Shown here in pieces: positions 32,318 through 41,363 of a DNA stretch of 49,513 nt. Origin of the DNA: Oscillospiraceae bacterium (GTDB taxonomy: Bacteria; Bacillota; Clostridia; Oscillospirales; Ruminococcaceae); the NCBI GenBank assembly GCA_004555865.1, contig SFJO01000015.1, positions 1 to 49,513 of the forward strand. The letters are read 5' to 3'. A model generated the notes under the pieces. It searched no databases. It saw only the letters and a list, made by a program, of their open reading frames with translations, and was not told the DNA's origin. Every line of letters starts with the position of its first letter. Position 1 is the first letter of the stretch. A program made the translations under genes and the position numbers.

Positions 32318-32330
32318 CAAGGAGGGACCC

Positions 32331-35312
32331 ATGGAAACGTTGAAACAGACCATAGAGGCCCGGCAGAAGGAGGCCCAGCGCCAGCCCGATGACACGCTGG
32401 TGTGGCTGATTGCGGGCGGAATGCTGCTGCGGGCGCTGCTGGCGGTGGTGACCGAGCCGTATGCCTATGATCAGAACTGCTTTTTTTCCTGGGCCTTGAA
32501 GATTGCCCAGGATGGGCCGGGCAATTTCTACGCACCGGATTATTTCGCGGATTATCCCCCGGGGTATATGCTGGTGCTGGGGCTGGTGGGCAAGCTGATG
32601 GGCCTTTTGCACCTGAACTTCACCCAGGCGGCCGCCTGGCTTTTGATGAGCCTGGTGCCCATTCTGTGTGCCGGGGGGCTGGTGTGGGCCGTGTGGAACA
32701 TCGGGCTGGAAACCGGGAACGGCGATGTCCGCTGGGCCAACCGGGCGGCCGGGTTTGCGGCCTTCGGCCCTTCGCTGGTGTACTGCACCGGCGTGTGGAT
32801 GCAGATCGATGAGGTGGTCTGCTTTTTGATGGTGCTGGCCCTGTGGCGGCTCAGCCGGGGCAAGTTCTGGCAGGGGTGCCTGTGGTACGGCGCTGCGCTG
32901 GCGGTGAAGCCCCAGGCACTGCTGGCCGGGCCGGTGCTGGCCCTGTGCGCCCTGCTGCCCCTGCTTCAGGAGGGGGCGGCGGGCCTTGCTGCGGCCCTCA
33001 AGCGGGGCGTAGGGGGTGCGGTGTGCGCGCTGGCCCCGGTGCTGGCGGCGGCGCTGCCCTTTGGCCTTACCCCGGCCGCGCTGCTGGAAAAGTACCTGGG
33101 CACGGCCCAGAGCTACCCCTATGCCAGTATCAACGCCTTTAACCTGATGGAGCTGCTGGGCGGCAATTGGGTGAAGCAGAACGAAGCGATGCCCCTGCTG
33201 CCCATCACCTGGCAGCAGTTTGGCACCCTGTGTCTGGCCGCGCTGACGGCGGCCCTGTGCGTGCTGGCCGTGCGGGCGGTAAAGGCGGGCCGGTTTGACC
33301 CGCTGCTGCTGGCGGCCTTTTACACCGTGGGCGTGTTCGCCCTTGGGCATCGGATGCACGAGCGGTATCTGCTGCTGGGGCTGGTGCTTACCCTGGCCGC
33401 GGCGGCCCGCTGGCGCAGCCGGTGGCTGCTGGGGGCGGCGGCCGGGCTTTCCCTCACCAGCCTTTTGAACCTGGCGGTGGTGTATTCCAGCCAGGGCACC
33501 GAGGATGAGTTCCTCACCAGCGGTATGGCGGTGATCACCGGGCGGCTGGCAGGCCTGGGGGCCGTGATGTTTTTCATGATGCTGGCGCTGGCGGCCTGGG
33601 ACCTGACCCGCATGGACGAACCGGCCCCGCTGCCCGAAACGGCACCGGAACCCTGGGCTGCCCCAGCCCCGCAGCCCCGCTGGACCCGGCGGGAGGCGCT
33701 GGCCCTGGCCGGGCTGACGCTGGCCACGGCGGTGGTCTCCCTTGCTTATCTGGGTGACAACACCGCCCCCAAAAACGGCCTGACCGCCGAGGGTGTGCCG
33801 CTGACCGAGACGGTTTCGGTTCAGGGGCAGGCGGCCAGCGTGTGGGTGTACGGCGGCATTACCAAGGGCGGCAGCCTAACCATCACCGGAGCGGACGGAA
33901 CGACCGCCGCCCAAATGGAGCTGAAGCCGGGGGCCTGCTTCCAGTGGAACGTGCTGGAGCTGGATGTGCCGGTGACCGGCGACTGCACCGTGATGGTGGA
34001 AAACGGAACGGTGTTTGAACTGTCCTTCCGGGATGAAGCCGGGGAGGCCCTGGCAGTGACGGGCAGCGGCCCGCTGACGGATGAGCAGACGGCAGTGCCC
34101 AAGGTCATCAGCCAGCTGAACAGTATGTACTTTGACGAGATCTACCACGGCCGCACCGGCTATGAGCAGGCCCACGGCTTGAGCATTTATGAGACGACCC
34201 ACCCGCCCCTGGGCAAGGTGTTCATTCAGATCGGCATTGCCCTGTTTGGCATGACCGGCTTCGGCTGGCGCATTTCCGGCACGGTGTTCGGCATTCTCAT
34301 GGTGCCGGTGATGTACGGGCTGTGCCGCCGCCTGACCCGGCGGCCCTGGCTGGCCTTTGTGGGCGGGGCGCTCATGGCACTGGATTTCATGCGCTTTGCC
34401 CAAAGCCGCATTGCCACCATTGACGTGTACGGCACCTTCTTCATTTTGCTGGGGGCGCTGTGCATGGTGTGGTATTGCCAGACGGTGCTGGAAAAGGGCG
34501 TGCGGGGGGCGCTTTTGCCCATGGCCCTGGGCGGCGTGGCCTTCGGGCTGGGCTGCGCCAGCAAGTGGACGGGCATTTATTCCGGCGCGGGGCTGGCGGT
34601 GCTCTACTTCGGGGTACTGTGGGCGCGCTATAAGCAGCAGAAGCCCGGTTTTGCCCGGGAGCTGAAGCTGGCCTTTGCGGGCGGCGTGGCCTTTTATGTG
34701 GTGGTGCCGCTGGCGATTTACATTCTCAGCTACTTCCCCTACAAAGTGCATGACCCCAGCTTTGGATTGGCGGACTGGTGGAATTGCCAGACCTTTATGT
34801 ACCGCTACCACAGTCAGCTCAAGTCCACCCACGCGTTTGAATCCCGCTGGTACACCTGGCCTATGATGCTGCGGCCGGTGTGGTATTACATGGGCAAATA
34901 CCTGCCTGCGGGTATGTTCGCCAGCATTGCGGGCTTCGGCAGCCCGGTGGTGTGGTGGGGCGGCACGGCGGCCCTGGCGGCCTTGGGCTGGCGGCAGGCC
35001 AGCGGCCGGGGCAGCCGGGCGGGCGCGGCCTGCCTGGTGATGTTTTCGGCCCAGATCCTGCCCTGGATGCTGGTGACCCGGAGTACCTTCCTGTATCACT
35101 ACTTCCCCGGGGCGATGTTCGGGCTGGTGGCGCTGGTTTTGTGGCTGGGCCAAACCGAAGGGCGCACGGCCAAACGCCGGGCGGCGGTGCTGCTGGCGCT
35201 GGCGCTGGCCCTGTTTGTGTGGTTCTACCCGGCCATCAGCGGCCTGCCGGTGCCGGGGGCCTGGGCCGCCAGCCTGAAGTGGCTGCCCACCTGGGGGTTC
35301 TATATTCTGTAA
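32331..35312 (+). CDS. Large three-part GT39/PMT-like membrane glycosyltransferase
   Basis: 993 residues, unusually long. Part 1 (about 20-440) is a polytopic GT-C module with the D-pair region EPYAYDQNCFFSWA near the first loop and YFADYPPGYMLVLG. Part 2 (about 480-590) is a soluble beta-rich insert (VPLTETVSVQGQAASVWVYG). Part 3 (about 595-990) is a PMT/GT39 module: MYFDEIYHGRTGYE supplies the acidic catalytic pair, ETTHPPLGKVF the conserved His-Pro-Pro, and DFMRFAQSRIATIDVYGTFF the next block. PMT enzymes move a sugar from a lipid-phosphate donor to protein or lipid outside the membrane. Acceptor and sugar are unknown. The ATG at 32331 follows AAGGAGG. Confidence 0.85.
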   Translation: METLKQTIEARQKEAQRQPDDTLVWLIAGGMLLRALLAVVTEPYAYDQNCFFSWALKIAQDGPGNFYAPDYFADYPPGYMLVLGLVGKLMGLLHLNFTQAAAWLLMSLVPILCAGGLVWAVWNIGLETGNGDVRWANRAAGFAAFGPSLVYCTGVWMQIDEVVCFLMVLALWRLSRGKFWQGCLWYGAALAVKPQALLAGPVLALCALLPLLQEGAAGLAAALKRGVGGAVCALAPVLAAALPFGLTPAALLEKYLGTAQSYPYASINAFNLMELLGGNWVKQNEAMPLLPITWQQFGTLCLAALTAALCVLAVRAVKAGRFDPLLLAAFYTVGVFALGHRMHERYLLLGLVLTLAAAARWRSRWLLGAAAGLSLTSLLNLAVVYSSQGTEDEFLTSGMAVITGRLAGLGAVMFFMMLALAAWDLTRMDEPAPLPETAPEPWAAPAPQPRWTRREALALAGLTLATAVVSLAYLGDNTAPKNGLTAEGVPLTETVSVQGQAASVWVYGGITKGGSLTITGADGTTAAQMELKPGACFQWNVLELDVPVTGDCTVMVENGTVFELSFRDEAGEALAVTGSGPLTDEQTAVPKVISQLNSMYFDEIYHGRTGYEQAHGLSIYETTHPPLGKVFIQIGIALFGMTGFGWRISGTVFGILMVPVMYGLCRRLTRRPWLAFVGGALMALDFMRFAQSRIATIDVYGTFFILLGALCMVWYCQTVLEKGVRGALLPMALGGVAFGLGCASKWTGIYSGAGLAVLYFGVLWARYKQQKPGFARELKLAFAGGVAFYVVVPLAIYILSYFPYKVHDPSFGLADWWNCQTFMYRYHSQLKSTHAFESRWYTWPMMLRPVWYYMGKYLPAGMFASIAGFGSPVVWWGGTAALAALGWRQASGRGSRAGAACLVMFSAQILPWMLVTRSTFLYHYFPGAMFGLVALVLWLGQTEGRTAKRRAAVLLALALALFVWFYPAISGLPVPGAWAASLKWLPTWGFYIL

Positions 35313-35335
35313 GCAAACCAACCGTATAAAAACGC

Positions 35336-35378
35336 AAAAAGGCTTCCCATCGTACAAAGATGGGAAGCCTTTTTTGCC
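35336..35378 (+). terminator. Terminator of the glycosyltransferase gene
   Basis: AAAAAGGCTTCCCATC pairs with GATGGGAAGCCTTTTTT around GTACAAA. Confidence 0.92.
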
Positions 35379-35467
35379 TCTTTTGGAAGGGGGCGGCGCT
35401 GTGCGCCTTGCTTTTTCAGACAAACGCGAAGCGCGGCTTGCATGGGAAGGGGCCTGCCGTCCGGCGG

Positions 35468-36949
35468 TTACCGGGCGGCGGCATCCTCGGGGCGCAGGGC
35501 GCGGCATACCTGCTCGATGAGCGCCCGCTCGCAGAAGGGAAGATCCCGGCCGCCCACCCGCTGGTGGGTTTCGCAGCCCTTGCCTGCAAACAGCACCATG
35601 TCGCCGGGCTGGGCCATGCGCACCGCGGCCTGAATGGCCTCGTATCGGTCCGGAATGCAGGCGTAGGGGGCACCGGGGGCCATGTGGCCCGCGATCTCCT
35701 GCAGGATGGCCATGGGGTCCTCGCTGCCGGGGTCGTCGCTGGTAAGCACGCTGAAGTCCGCTCCGGCGCTGGCGGCTTTGGCCAGCTCTTCCCGGCGCAG
35801 CTGGGTGCGCCCGCCCACCGAGCCGAACACGCAGATGAGCTGCCGCGGCCCGTAGGCCCGCAGGGCGCTCAGCGTGCTGGAAAGCGCCAGCCCGTTGTGG
35901 GCGTAATCCACCACAAAGGTGCGGCCGGGCAGCCCCGGAACCACCTCCAGCCGGCCGGGCACATGGGTGCGGGCCAGGGCCGCGGCGGCCTGCCCGGGCG
36001 TGACCCCGAAGGTGCCGGCCAATGCGGTGGCGCACAGGGCATTGGAGACGTTGAATGCCCCCGGAAGGGGCAGCTGCATGGGGGTGAGCGCCCCATTGTG
36101 CGCGCAGAAGAATTTGACGCCCAGCTCGGTTTCGCTGCGGGTCAGGTTCAGCCCGGCGGCGCGGTATTCGGCCCCGGCAGCCAGCCCGTAAGGAATGAGC
36201 TGCCCGGCAAACCCGGCCCGCATGAATTCACTGGCCGGGTCGTCGGCGTTGTACACCATGGCCCGGGCGTGGTATTCGGCAAACAGGCGGCGCTTGGCGG
36301 CTTTGTAGTCGGCCAGGTCCGGGTGCTCGCCGGGGCCGACGTGATCCGGCGAGAGGTTGGTGAAGGCAACCGTCTCAAAGGGCAGCCCGTCCACCCGGTG
36401 GCGGCGCAGGGCCTGGCTGCTCACCTCCAGCACGCAGTGGTGCACCCCGGCGTCCCGCATGGCCCGCAGCAGCCGGTGCAGCTCCAGGCTTTCCGGCGTG
36501 GTGTTGGCGGTGGGCTCGTGCCGGCCGGCAAAGTCGGCCCCGTTGGAGCCGATGTATCCGCAGGGCAGGCCCGCCCCGTTGAGGATGGCCGCGGTGAGCA
36601 GCGCCGTGGTGGTTTTGCCCTTTGTGCCGGTGATGCCGATCAGGTGCATCTCATCCGCCGGATGGCCGTAAAAGGCAGCGCCCACCAGGGCCAGGGCGCT
36701 CCGGCTGTCCGGCACCAGCACCTGGGCGGCGTCCGCCGGAAGATTCAAAGCGCGCTGAGCCAGAAACGCCCGGCAGCCGGCCTGATAGGCGGCGGGGGCG
36801 TAGTCGTGGCCGTCCGCCTGCTCACCGGGCAGGCAGACGAACAGCGCGCCCGGCCCGGCCTTGCGGGAGTCGTAGACAACGGCGGTGATTTCGGGATCGA
36901 GGGCGGGGCCTTTGTGGGGCACACCGGACAAAAGTGCGTGTAACTTCAT
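35468..36949 (-). CDS. murE: UDP-MurNAc-tripeptide synthetase, MurE family
   Basis: Adds the third stem-peptide residue to UDP-MurNAc-L-Ala-D-Glu in the cytoplasm. 493 residues. P-loop GITGTKGKTTT at 105-115; substrate block NTTPESLELHRLL; catalytic Lys region LSPDHVGPGEHPDLADYKAAKRRLF; C-terminal domain with VVDYAHNGLAL and VFGSVGGRTQLRR. The third-residue selectivity motif reads TSDDPGSEDP, whereas diaminopimelate enzymes have DNPR. The start at 36949 follows GAGGAAA; upstream in-frame sequence lacks a site. Transcribed alone from the promoter at 36992-37020. Confidence 0.92.
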   Translation of the reverse strand: MKLHALLSGVPHKGPALDPEITAVVYDSRKAGPGALFVCLPGEQADGHDYAPAAYQAGCRAFLAQRALNLPADAAQVLVPDSRSALALVGAAFYGHPADEMHLIGITGTKGKTTTALLTAAILNGAGLPCGYIGSNGADFAGRHEPTANTTPESLELHRLLRAMRDAGVHHCVLEVSSQALRRHRVDGLPFETVAFTNLSPDHVGPGEHPDLADYKAAKRRLFAEYHARAMVYNADDPASEFMRAGFAGQLIPYGLAAGAEYRAAGLNLTRSETELGVKFFCAHNGALTPMQLPLPGAFNVSNALCATALAGTFGVTPGQAAAALARTHVPGRLEVVPGLPGRTFVVDYAHNGLALSSTLSALRAYGPRQLICVFGSVGGRTQLRREELAKAASAGADFSVLTSDDPGSEDPMAILQEIAGHMAPGAPYACIPDRYEAIQAAVRMAQPGDMVLFAGKGCETHQRVGGRDLPFCERALIEQVCRALRPEDAAAR

Positions 36950-36991
36950 GGCAATTTCCTCAAAACGGCGGCGGTCCTCCGCCTTTTTATT

Positions 36992-37020
36992 ATTGTACCG
37001 CAAACAGTGAAGAAAGGCAA
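36992..37020 (-). promoter_or_regulatory. Promoter of murE
   Basis: On the minus strand TTGCCT (37020-37015) and TACAAT (36997-36992) with 17 bases between. A small hairpin GGCGG/CCGCC lies in the leader. Confidence 0.7.
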
Positions 37021-37040
37021 AACGGGGCCGGCCGCGTGAT

Positions 37041-37871
37041 TCAGCGGACGGGAACCAGTGCCACCGCCTGGCTGCCCAGGCTTTCGTATCGCCGGCGAAC
37101 CAGCTCCTTGTCATAGCAGACGGTTTCCCCGGCGCGGGGGTCGTTCAGGAGATACCCCTCGGCGGTTTCGCCCACCAGAAGCAGACAGTGTTCCCCGGAC
37201 GGCCAAGTAAAAACCTCGCCGCCGGGCAGCAGCCACTGGGTTCCGGCTTCCACCGGGCGCATTTCCATGGTGGCCCAGATCACCACCGGAATGTTATGCC
37301 GCAGGTAGGCACAGGCCAGCTCGCTGAGGGGGCTGCCGGTCAGGTCCAGCGCCCGGTACCCGGCCGGCGCGGCCCGGCTCATGGCCCGGGCCAGTACCGG
37401 GGCAAAGCAGCCGTAGCCCCGCCCGGCGGGATCGCCGATGAAGGTGTCGGCGGGGGAAGGGCCGCACAGCTGGCCGGCGGCATCCATCCACAGCTCATCC
37501 ATGGGAAGAAAGCCGTACACAAAGTCCTCCACGGTCAGGTCGGCCCCGGCCCAGTTCAGCGCCATGACGGCGCTGACGCTTTCGCAGCCGGTGGGCCAGT
37601 CAGTCTGGCTCAGGGCGGGCACCTCCAGCACGGGCGATTTCTCCGGCCCCCCGGCGGCGCTTGGGGCGAAGAGGCCGGCTGCGTCCCGCAGCCCGCCGAA
37701 AAAGGCCAGAAGAGCCAGCAGCGCCGCGACTGCCACCCGGTGCCGCCGCCGGGCCGCTCTTTGGCGGCGGGCGCGATCCGGGGCCTGATAAACCGGCCGG
37801 GGCGGGGCGGCGCGCAGGGCTTGCCGGGTGGAGATCCGGCGGGCGGGCTGGATGGTCAGGCTGGCATTCAT
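37041..37871 (-). CDS. C39-family peptidase-like protein with N-terminal membrane anchor
   Basis: 276 residues from the ATG at 37871 after AAGGAGG. An Arg-rich N-terminus (1-45) precedes one membrane helix (about 46-60), so the rest is extracytoplasmic. The domain (80-275) matches the stand-alone C39-like group: TDWPTGCESVSAVMALNW has the active Cys96, GEHCLLLVGE the His, and YLLNDPRAGE the Asp. These proteins are papain-like; natural substrates are unclear and they are not linked to a bacteriocin exporter here. It is followed by murE on the same strand, but murE has its own promoter. Confidence 0.85.
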   Translation of the reverse strand: MNASLTIQPARRISTRQALRAAPPRPVYQAPDRARRQRAARRRHRVAVAALLALLAFFGGLRDAAGLFAPSAAGGPEKSPVLEVPALSQTDWPTGCESVSAVMALNWAGADLTVEDFVYGFLPMDELWMDAAGQLCGPSPADTFIGDPAGRGYGCFAPVLARAMSRAAPAGYRALDLTGSPLSELACAYLRHNIPVVIWATMEMRPVEAGTQWLLPGGEVFTWPSGEHCLLLVGETAEGYLLNDPRAGETVCYDKELVRRRYESLGSQAVALVPVR

Positions 37872-38199
37872 GGCGGCGGGCCTCCTTTTTGTGTTTCTGG
37901 CCCCAGTATAGGCCGGGAAAGAAACAGAATCTGCGCAAAGTTGCATCGGATCGGCATCCTTTGCCGCACGGAACCGACGGTACCGGCAAGACCGGATGGG
38001 AGAATCCTCCAGTTTGTTTTTGAAAAATAGCTGTAGAAACGGAAAACTGAGGAGATGGACACGCCAAATGTGAAAAAGTATGTTATCTTTTTGTCAATAC
38101 TCCACAAAATGAAAAGGAGCACCCCGGATGCTTTTTGTACACTGGGGAGAAAAATAAGAAGTTATGCAATTTGCACAACAAAAACGGGAGTTTATGTGC

Positions 38200-38205
38200 T
38201 ATAAT
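38200..38205 (+). promoter_or_regulatory. Likely -10 of the HPr-like gene
   Basis: TATAAT within GTGCTATAATGCAC, which is also palindromic. TTGCAC at 38171 is too far (23 bases) to be a standard -35. The stretch 37872-38297 contains no supported gene. Confidence 0.4.
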
Positions 38206-38297
38206 GCACAATAACAGGAGGGCGAAACGGGAAGTTCACCGCGAAGCCGCTCCTGCGGAACGATATCGTTCCCCAAGTACAAAGGAGGAGATACACT

Positions 38298-38519
38298 ATG
38301 ATCAAGCAGATCCAGATTTCGAATTTCAAGGAAGTTCAGAAGATTGTTTCTGCAGCCTCGGGGTGCCTCAGCGACATTGGAGTACACGATATGCGCGGCA
38401 GCATTGCCGATGCGAAGAGCATTCTGGGCATGATGAACCTGGACTTCAGCCACCCCGTGGAGCTGGTGAGCGAGAATGAGCGCGACCTGAACCGGGTGTA
38501 CAAGGCGCTGAAGAATTGA
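38298..38519 (+). CDS. HPr-like protein lacking the phosphorylatable histidine
   Basis: 73 residues, ATG after AAAGGAGG. The second half follows HPr closely: DMRGSIADAKSILGMMNLDFSHPVELVSE resembles the KSIMGVMSL helix and the strand after it, and LNRVYKAL is the last helix. The first helix should begin HARP with His15; here the same place reads ISNFKEVQKIV, with no His. It cannot accept phosphate from PEP via enzyme I in the normal way. It may be a regulatory or structural homologue. Transcribed alone, with a perfect terminator. Confidence 0.8.
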   Translation: MIKQIQISNFKEVQKIVSAASGCLSDIGVHDMRGSIADAKSILGMMNLDFSHPVELVSENERDLNRVYKALKN

Positions 38520-38606
38520 GAAGCGCTTCCGGGGCGCGGCCCGGGAATCGAACTTCGGATTCAGCATCGCATCGCCGGGCGGTAAAACGCCGCTGCGGCA
38601 GAATAG

Positions 38607-38645
38607 AAAAAAGGGGCGTCCCCAGATTGGGGACGCCCCTTTTGT
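38607..38645 (+). terminator. Terminator of the HPr-like gene
   Basis: AAAAAAGGGGCGTCCCC pairs with GGGGACGCCCCTTTT; it also ends the convergent DUF4349 gene. Confidence 0.92.
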
Positions 38646-38667
38646 TGGCTTCCGAGAAAATACACGA

Positions 38668-39618
38668 TTATTTCAGCGGGGTTTCAGGCGGCTGCTCCTT
38701 CTGGGGGGCAGGCTGCGGGGCCGCATGGCCGCCGGGCTGCTTTGGCCGGCGGGGGCGGCGGCGGTACAGGGCCGTGCCTCCGGCAATGGCCAGGCCCAGC
38801 ACCAGCAGCCAGGGCAGGCCGCCCACCAGCGCAACGGCCATGTCCTGCAGGCCGTGGCCGAAGCCGCGCCAGCCCTCGGTGAAGGCGCGGGCAATGCGGC
38901 TGCCGAAGCTGGTGGAGGTGGGGGAGAGCACCTTCACCTCGTCCAGATAGACGTTCACGGTGGAGTAGGTGATTTGGTCATCCAGCACGCGCTTCTGGCC
39001 GGTGTAGCTTTCGATCTGGTACTGCACCTGGGTCAGCTGGTTTTCAATGGCCAGCAGGTCCTCCAGATTGCCGGCCTGGGCCCGCAGTTCTTCCAGCCGC
39101 TGGCGCTGGGCCTCCAGGCTGTTCAGCCGGGCCTCCACGTCCACATAATCCGCGGTCACGTCCTCGGTGCTCTCGCTGAGGGAGGTGCGGCTGGCGGAGT
39201 TTTCCGCTGCGGTGAGGAAGCTGCGGTACTGGTCGGCGGGCACCCGAAGGCTCCAGCGCACCCAGCGGCCGTATTCGGTGCTGCCGCCGCTCTCGCTGCT
39301 CTGCACATAGCCGCCCGCCTGGGCCAGTGCGTCCAGAAGTGAGGCGCTGGCGCTGTCGAACTCAGTGCTTTCCAGGTTCAGGTCGGCGGTGTAGATGATC
39401 TTTCGGGCGGGGTCCGGGGCAAGCAGAGTGCCCTCGTCGGTCATGCCTTCTTCGGCGCCGCCCCAGCCGCTGGTGCCGGACGCGTAATCGGCTGCGGCGC
39501 TCTCGCTGATTTGAACCATGCTCGTGCTGCTTGCGCTGTGGGCACCGCACCCGGCCAGCAGGGCGCAGGCGGTAAAGGCGGCCAGCAGGCCGGCAGCAAT
39601 GCGCGCGTGACGTTTCAT
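38668..39618 (-). CDS. DUF4349 lipoprotein
   Basis: 316 residues. The signal peptide ends in lipobox LAGC (lipidated Cys at about 24). A Ser/Gly-rich linker is followed by the DUF4349 domain (about 70-230): KIIYTADLNLESTEFDSA, GYVQSSES, then RVPADQYRSFL, and a coiled coil (EARLNSLEAQRQRLEELRAQ). A C-terminal membrane helix (WLLVLGLAIAGGTALY) and a basic Pro-rich tail end the protein. It is thus tethered at both ends. DUF4349 proteins are common in Firmicutes with no firm function; an envelope role is inferred. The ATG at 39618 follows AGGAGGG. Confidence 0.85.
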   Translation of the reverse strand: MKRHARIAAGLLAAFTACALLAGCGAHSASSTSMVQISESAAADYASGTSGWGGAEEGMTDEGTLLAPDPARKIIYTADLNLESTEFDSASASLLDALAQAGGYVQSSESGGSTEYGRWVRWSLRVPADQYRSFLTAAENSASRTSLSESTEDVTADYVDVEARLNSLEAQRQRLEELRAQAGNLEDLLAIENQLTQVQYQIESYTGQKRVLDDQITYSTVNVYLDEVKVLSPTSTSFGSRIARAFTEGWRGFGHGLQDMAVALVGGLPWLLVLGLAIAGGTALYRRRPRRPKQPGGHAAPQPAPQKEQPPETPLK

Positions 39619-39924
39619 AAAACACCCTCCTTTGGCGGTTGAATCGGTTTGAAAAAAGATGACTTTTGCCGGGCGGAACGATGCTCTTTACCTACAATAC
39701 GGCTGCGGCGGGCAAATCATTGCACACCGCGGCAAAAAATGTGAAAAAGCGCCGCCGCCCGGCCGGTTTGGGGCTTGCGCCCCTGTGCCCAAATGGGCTA
39801 CAATAAACTGGGATCGTTCGGAGAAGTGAGACAAAGCGCCTCCGAAGCCGCGCCCGCAAAATCGCTTGTTCATTCCGCGCGCCGCGCCCGGCGGCCCGCG
39901 TATAAAAACATATGAGGTGCAATC

Positions 39925-41151
39925 ATGGCAATGAATCTGATCGTGGGTCAATCCGGCGGCCCCACCGCAGTGATCAACTCCAGCCTGGCGGGCGTGTACG
40001 AAACCGCCAAGAACCTGGGCGTAAACAAGGTATACGGCATGCTGTACGGCATTGAGGGTTTGCTGCAGGAAAAAATGGTGGACCTGGACGAGATGCTGGG
40101 CGACATCATGAGCATTGAGCTGCTCAAGCGCACGCCCTCCAGCTATCTGGGCAGCTGCCGCTGCAAGCTGCCCACGCCGGAGCAGGACGAGAGCGTGTAC
40201 GAGACCCTGTTCCGCCTGTTTGATAAGTATGAGATCGGCGCGCTGCTGTACATCGGCGGCAACGACAGCATGGACACCATTGCCAAGCTCAGCGCCTACG
40301 GTGCGCGCATCCGCAGCGAGGTGCGGTTCATCGGCGTGCCCAAGACCATTGACAACGACCTGATGCTCACCGACCACACCCCCGGCTACGGCTCGGCGGC
40401 CAAATACATTGCCACCATCCTGAAAGAGGTCATCGCCGATGCCTCCGTGTACGACATCCGCAGCGTGACCGTGGCCGAAATCATGGGCCGCCACGCGGGC
40501 TGGCTGGCCGGTGCGGCCTGCATGGCCGCCGGGCCGGACTGCGACGGCCCGGATATGATCCTGCTGCCGGAGGTTCCCTTTGATCCCGAAAACTTCCTGA
40601 AGCGGGTGGACGACCTGCAGAAGAGCAAGTCCAACGTGATCATCGCCGCCAGCGAGGGCGTGAAAACCGCCGACGGCACCTTCCTGTGCGACCTGGTCAG
40701 CACCGCGGGCCAGCTGGACGCCTTTGGCCACAAGGCCATTCTGTCCGGCACCAGCCGTTACCTGGCGGACCTGATCCACGACAATCTGGGCTGTAAGACC
40801 CGCGCCATTGAGTTCTCCACCCTGCAGCGCTGCGCCAGCCACCTGTCCAGCCGGGTGGACGTGAGCGAAGCCTACCAGGTGGGCGGCGCGGCCGTGACCG
40901 CGGCCCTGGCGGGCGAAAGCGGCAAGATGGCCTCGCTGAAGCGGCTGGCCAGCCGCCCCTACCACTGCATCACCGAGATGATCGACATCAACGCGGTGGC
41001 CAACTTTGAAAAGACCGTGCCCCTGAACTGGATCACCCCGGACGGCACCCACGTGACCAAGGAGTTTTACGAGTATGTGCGGCCGCTCATCCAGTCGGAG
41101 CTGACCCCCATCTACGTGAACGGCACGCCCCGCCATGTGCGGCTGGGCTGA
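39925..41151 (+). CDS. 6-phosphofructokinase, PPi-dependent type
   Basis: Phosphorylates fructose 6-phosphate; 408 residues. The N-terminal loop is GQSGGPTAVINSSLAG. The phosphoryl-donor loop reads GGNDSMDT where ATP enzymes have GGDGS, and the catalytic loop is VPKTIDNDL, with the Lys seen in PPi-using enzymes (ATP enzymes have PGTIDND). MGRHAGWLA follows. These residues point to pyrophosphate as donor, which makes the step reversible. Two in-frame ATGs (39925, 39931) follow GAGGTG; the first is taken. Alone, with a terminator. Confidence 0.9.
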   Translation: MAMNLIVGQSGGPTAVINSSLAGVYETAKNLGVNKVYGMLYGIEGLLQEKMVDLDEMLGDIMSIELLKRTPSSYLGSCRCKLPTPEQDESVYETLFRLFDKYEIGALLYIGGNDSMDTIAKLSAYGARIRSEVRFIGVPKTIDNDLMLTDHTPGYGSAAKYIATILKEVIADASVYDIRSVTVAEIMGRHAGWLAGAACMAAGPDCDGPDMILLPEVPFDPENFLKRVDDLQKSKSNVIIAASEGVKTADGTFLCDLVSTAGQLDAFGHKAILSGTSRYLADLIHDNLGCKTRAIEFSTLQRCASHLSSRVDVSEAYQVGGAAVTAALAGESGKMASLKRLASRPYHCITEMIDINAVANFEKTVPLNWITPDGTHVTKEFYEYVRPLIQSELTPIYVNGTPRHVRLG

Positions 41152-41172
41152 ACCATTTGAACACAGCTTTAT

Positions 41173-41240
41173 AAAAAACGCAAAGCGGCGCTTCAAACCG
41201 GGAAATACCCGGCGCGGAGCGCCGCTTTTTTGCGTTTATT
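41173..41240 (+). terminator. Terminator of the phosphofructokinase gene
   Basis: AAAAACGCAAAGCGGCGCT pairs with AGCGCCGCTTTTTTGCGTTT around an inner CCGGG/CCCGG hairpin. Confidence 0.88.
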
Positions 41241-41276
41241 CGGCCGGGGTCGGGCATCCGCTTCAAAAGACGGGAC

Positions 41277-41326
41277 AAAAAAGCGGCCTGCCGCCCGGAA
41301 CAAACCGGGAAAGCAGGCCGCTTGCC
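41277..41326 (-). terminator. Terminator of typA
   Basis: On the minus strand AAGCGGCCTGC pairs with GCAGGCCGCTT, followed by TTTTTTGTC, about 40 bases after the typA stop. Confidence 0.88.
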
Positions 41327-41363
41327 TGATTCAAAACTTGCGGCGCATGGCCGCGCAGCCGGC

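Noticed and set aside
33876..36035. A 719-codon minus-strand frame
   Set aside because: Mostly antisense to the glycosyltransferase and out of frame with murE; it crosses a strong terminator.
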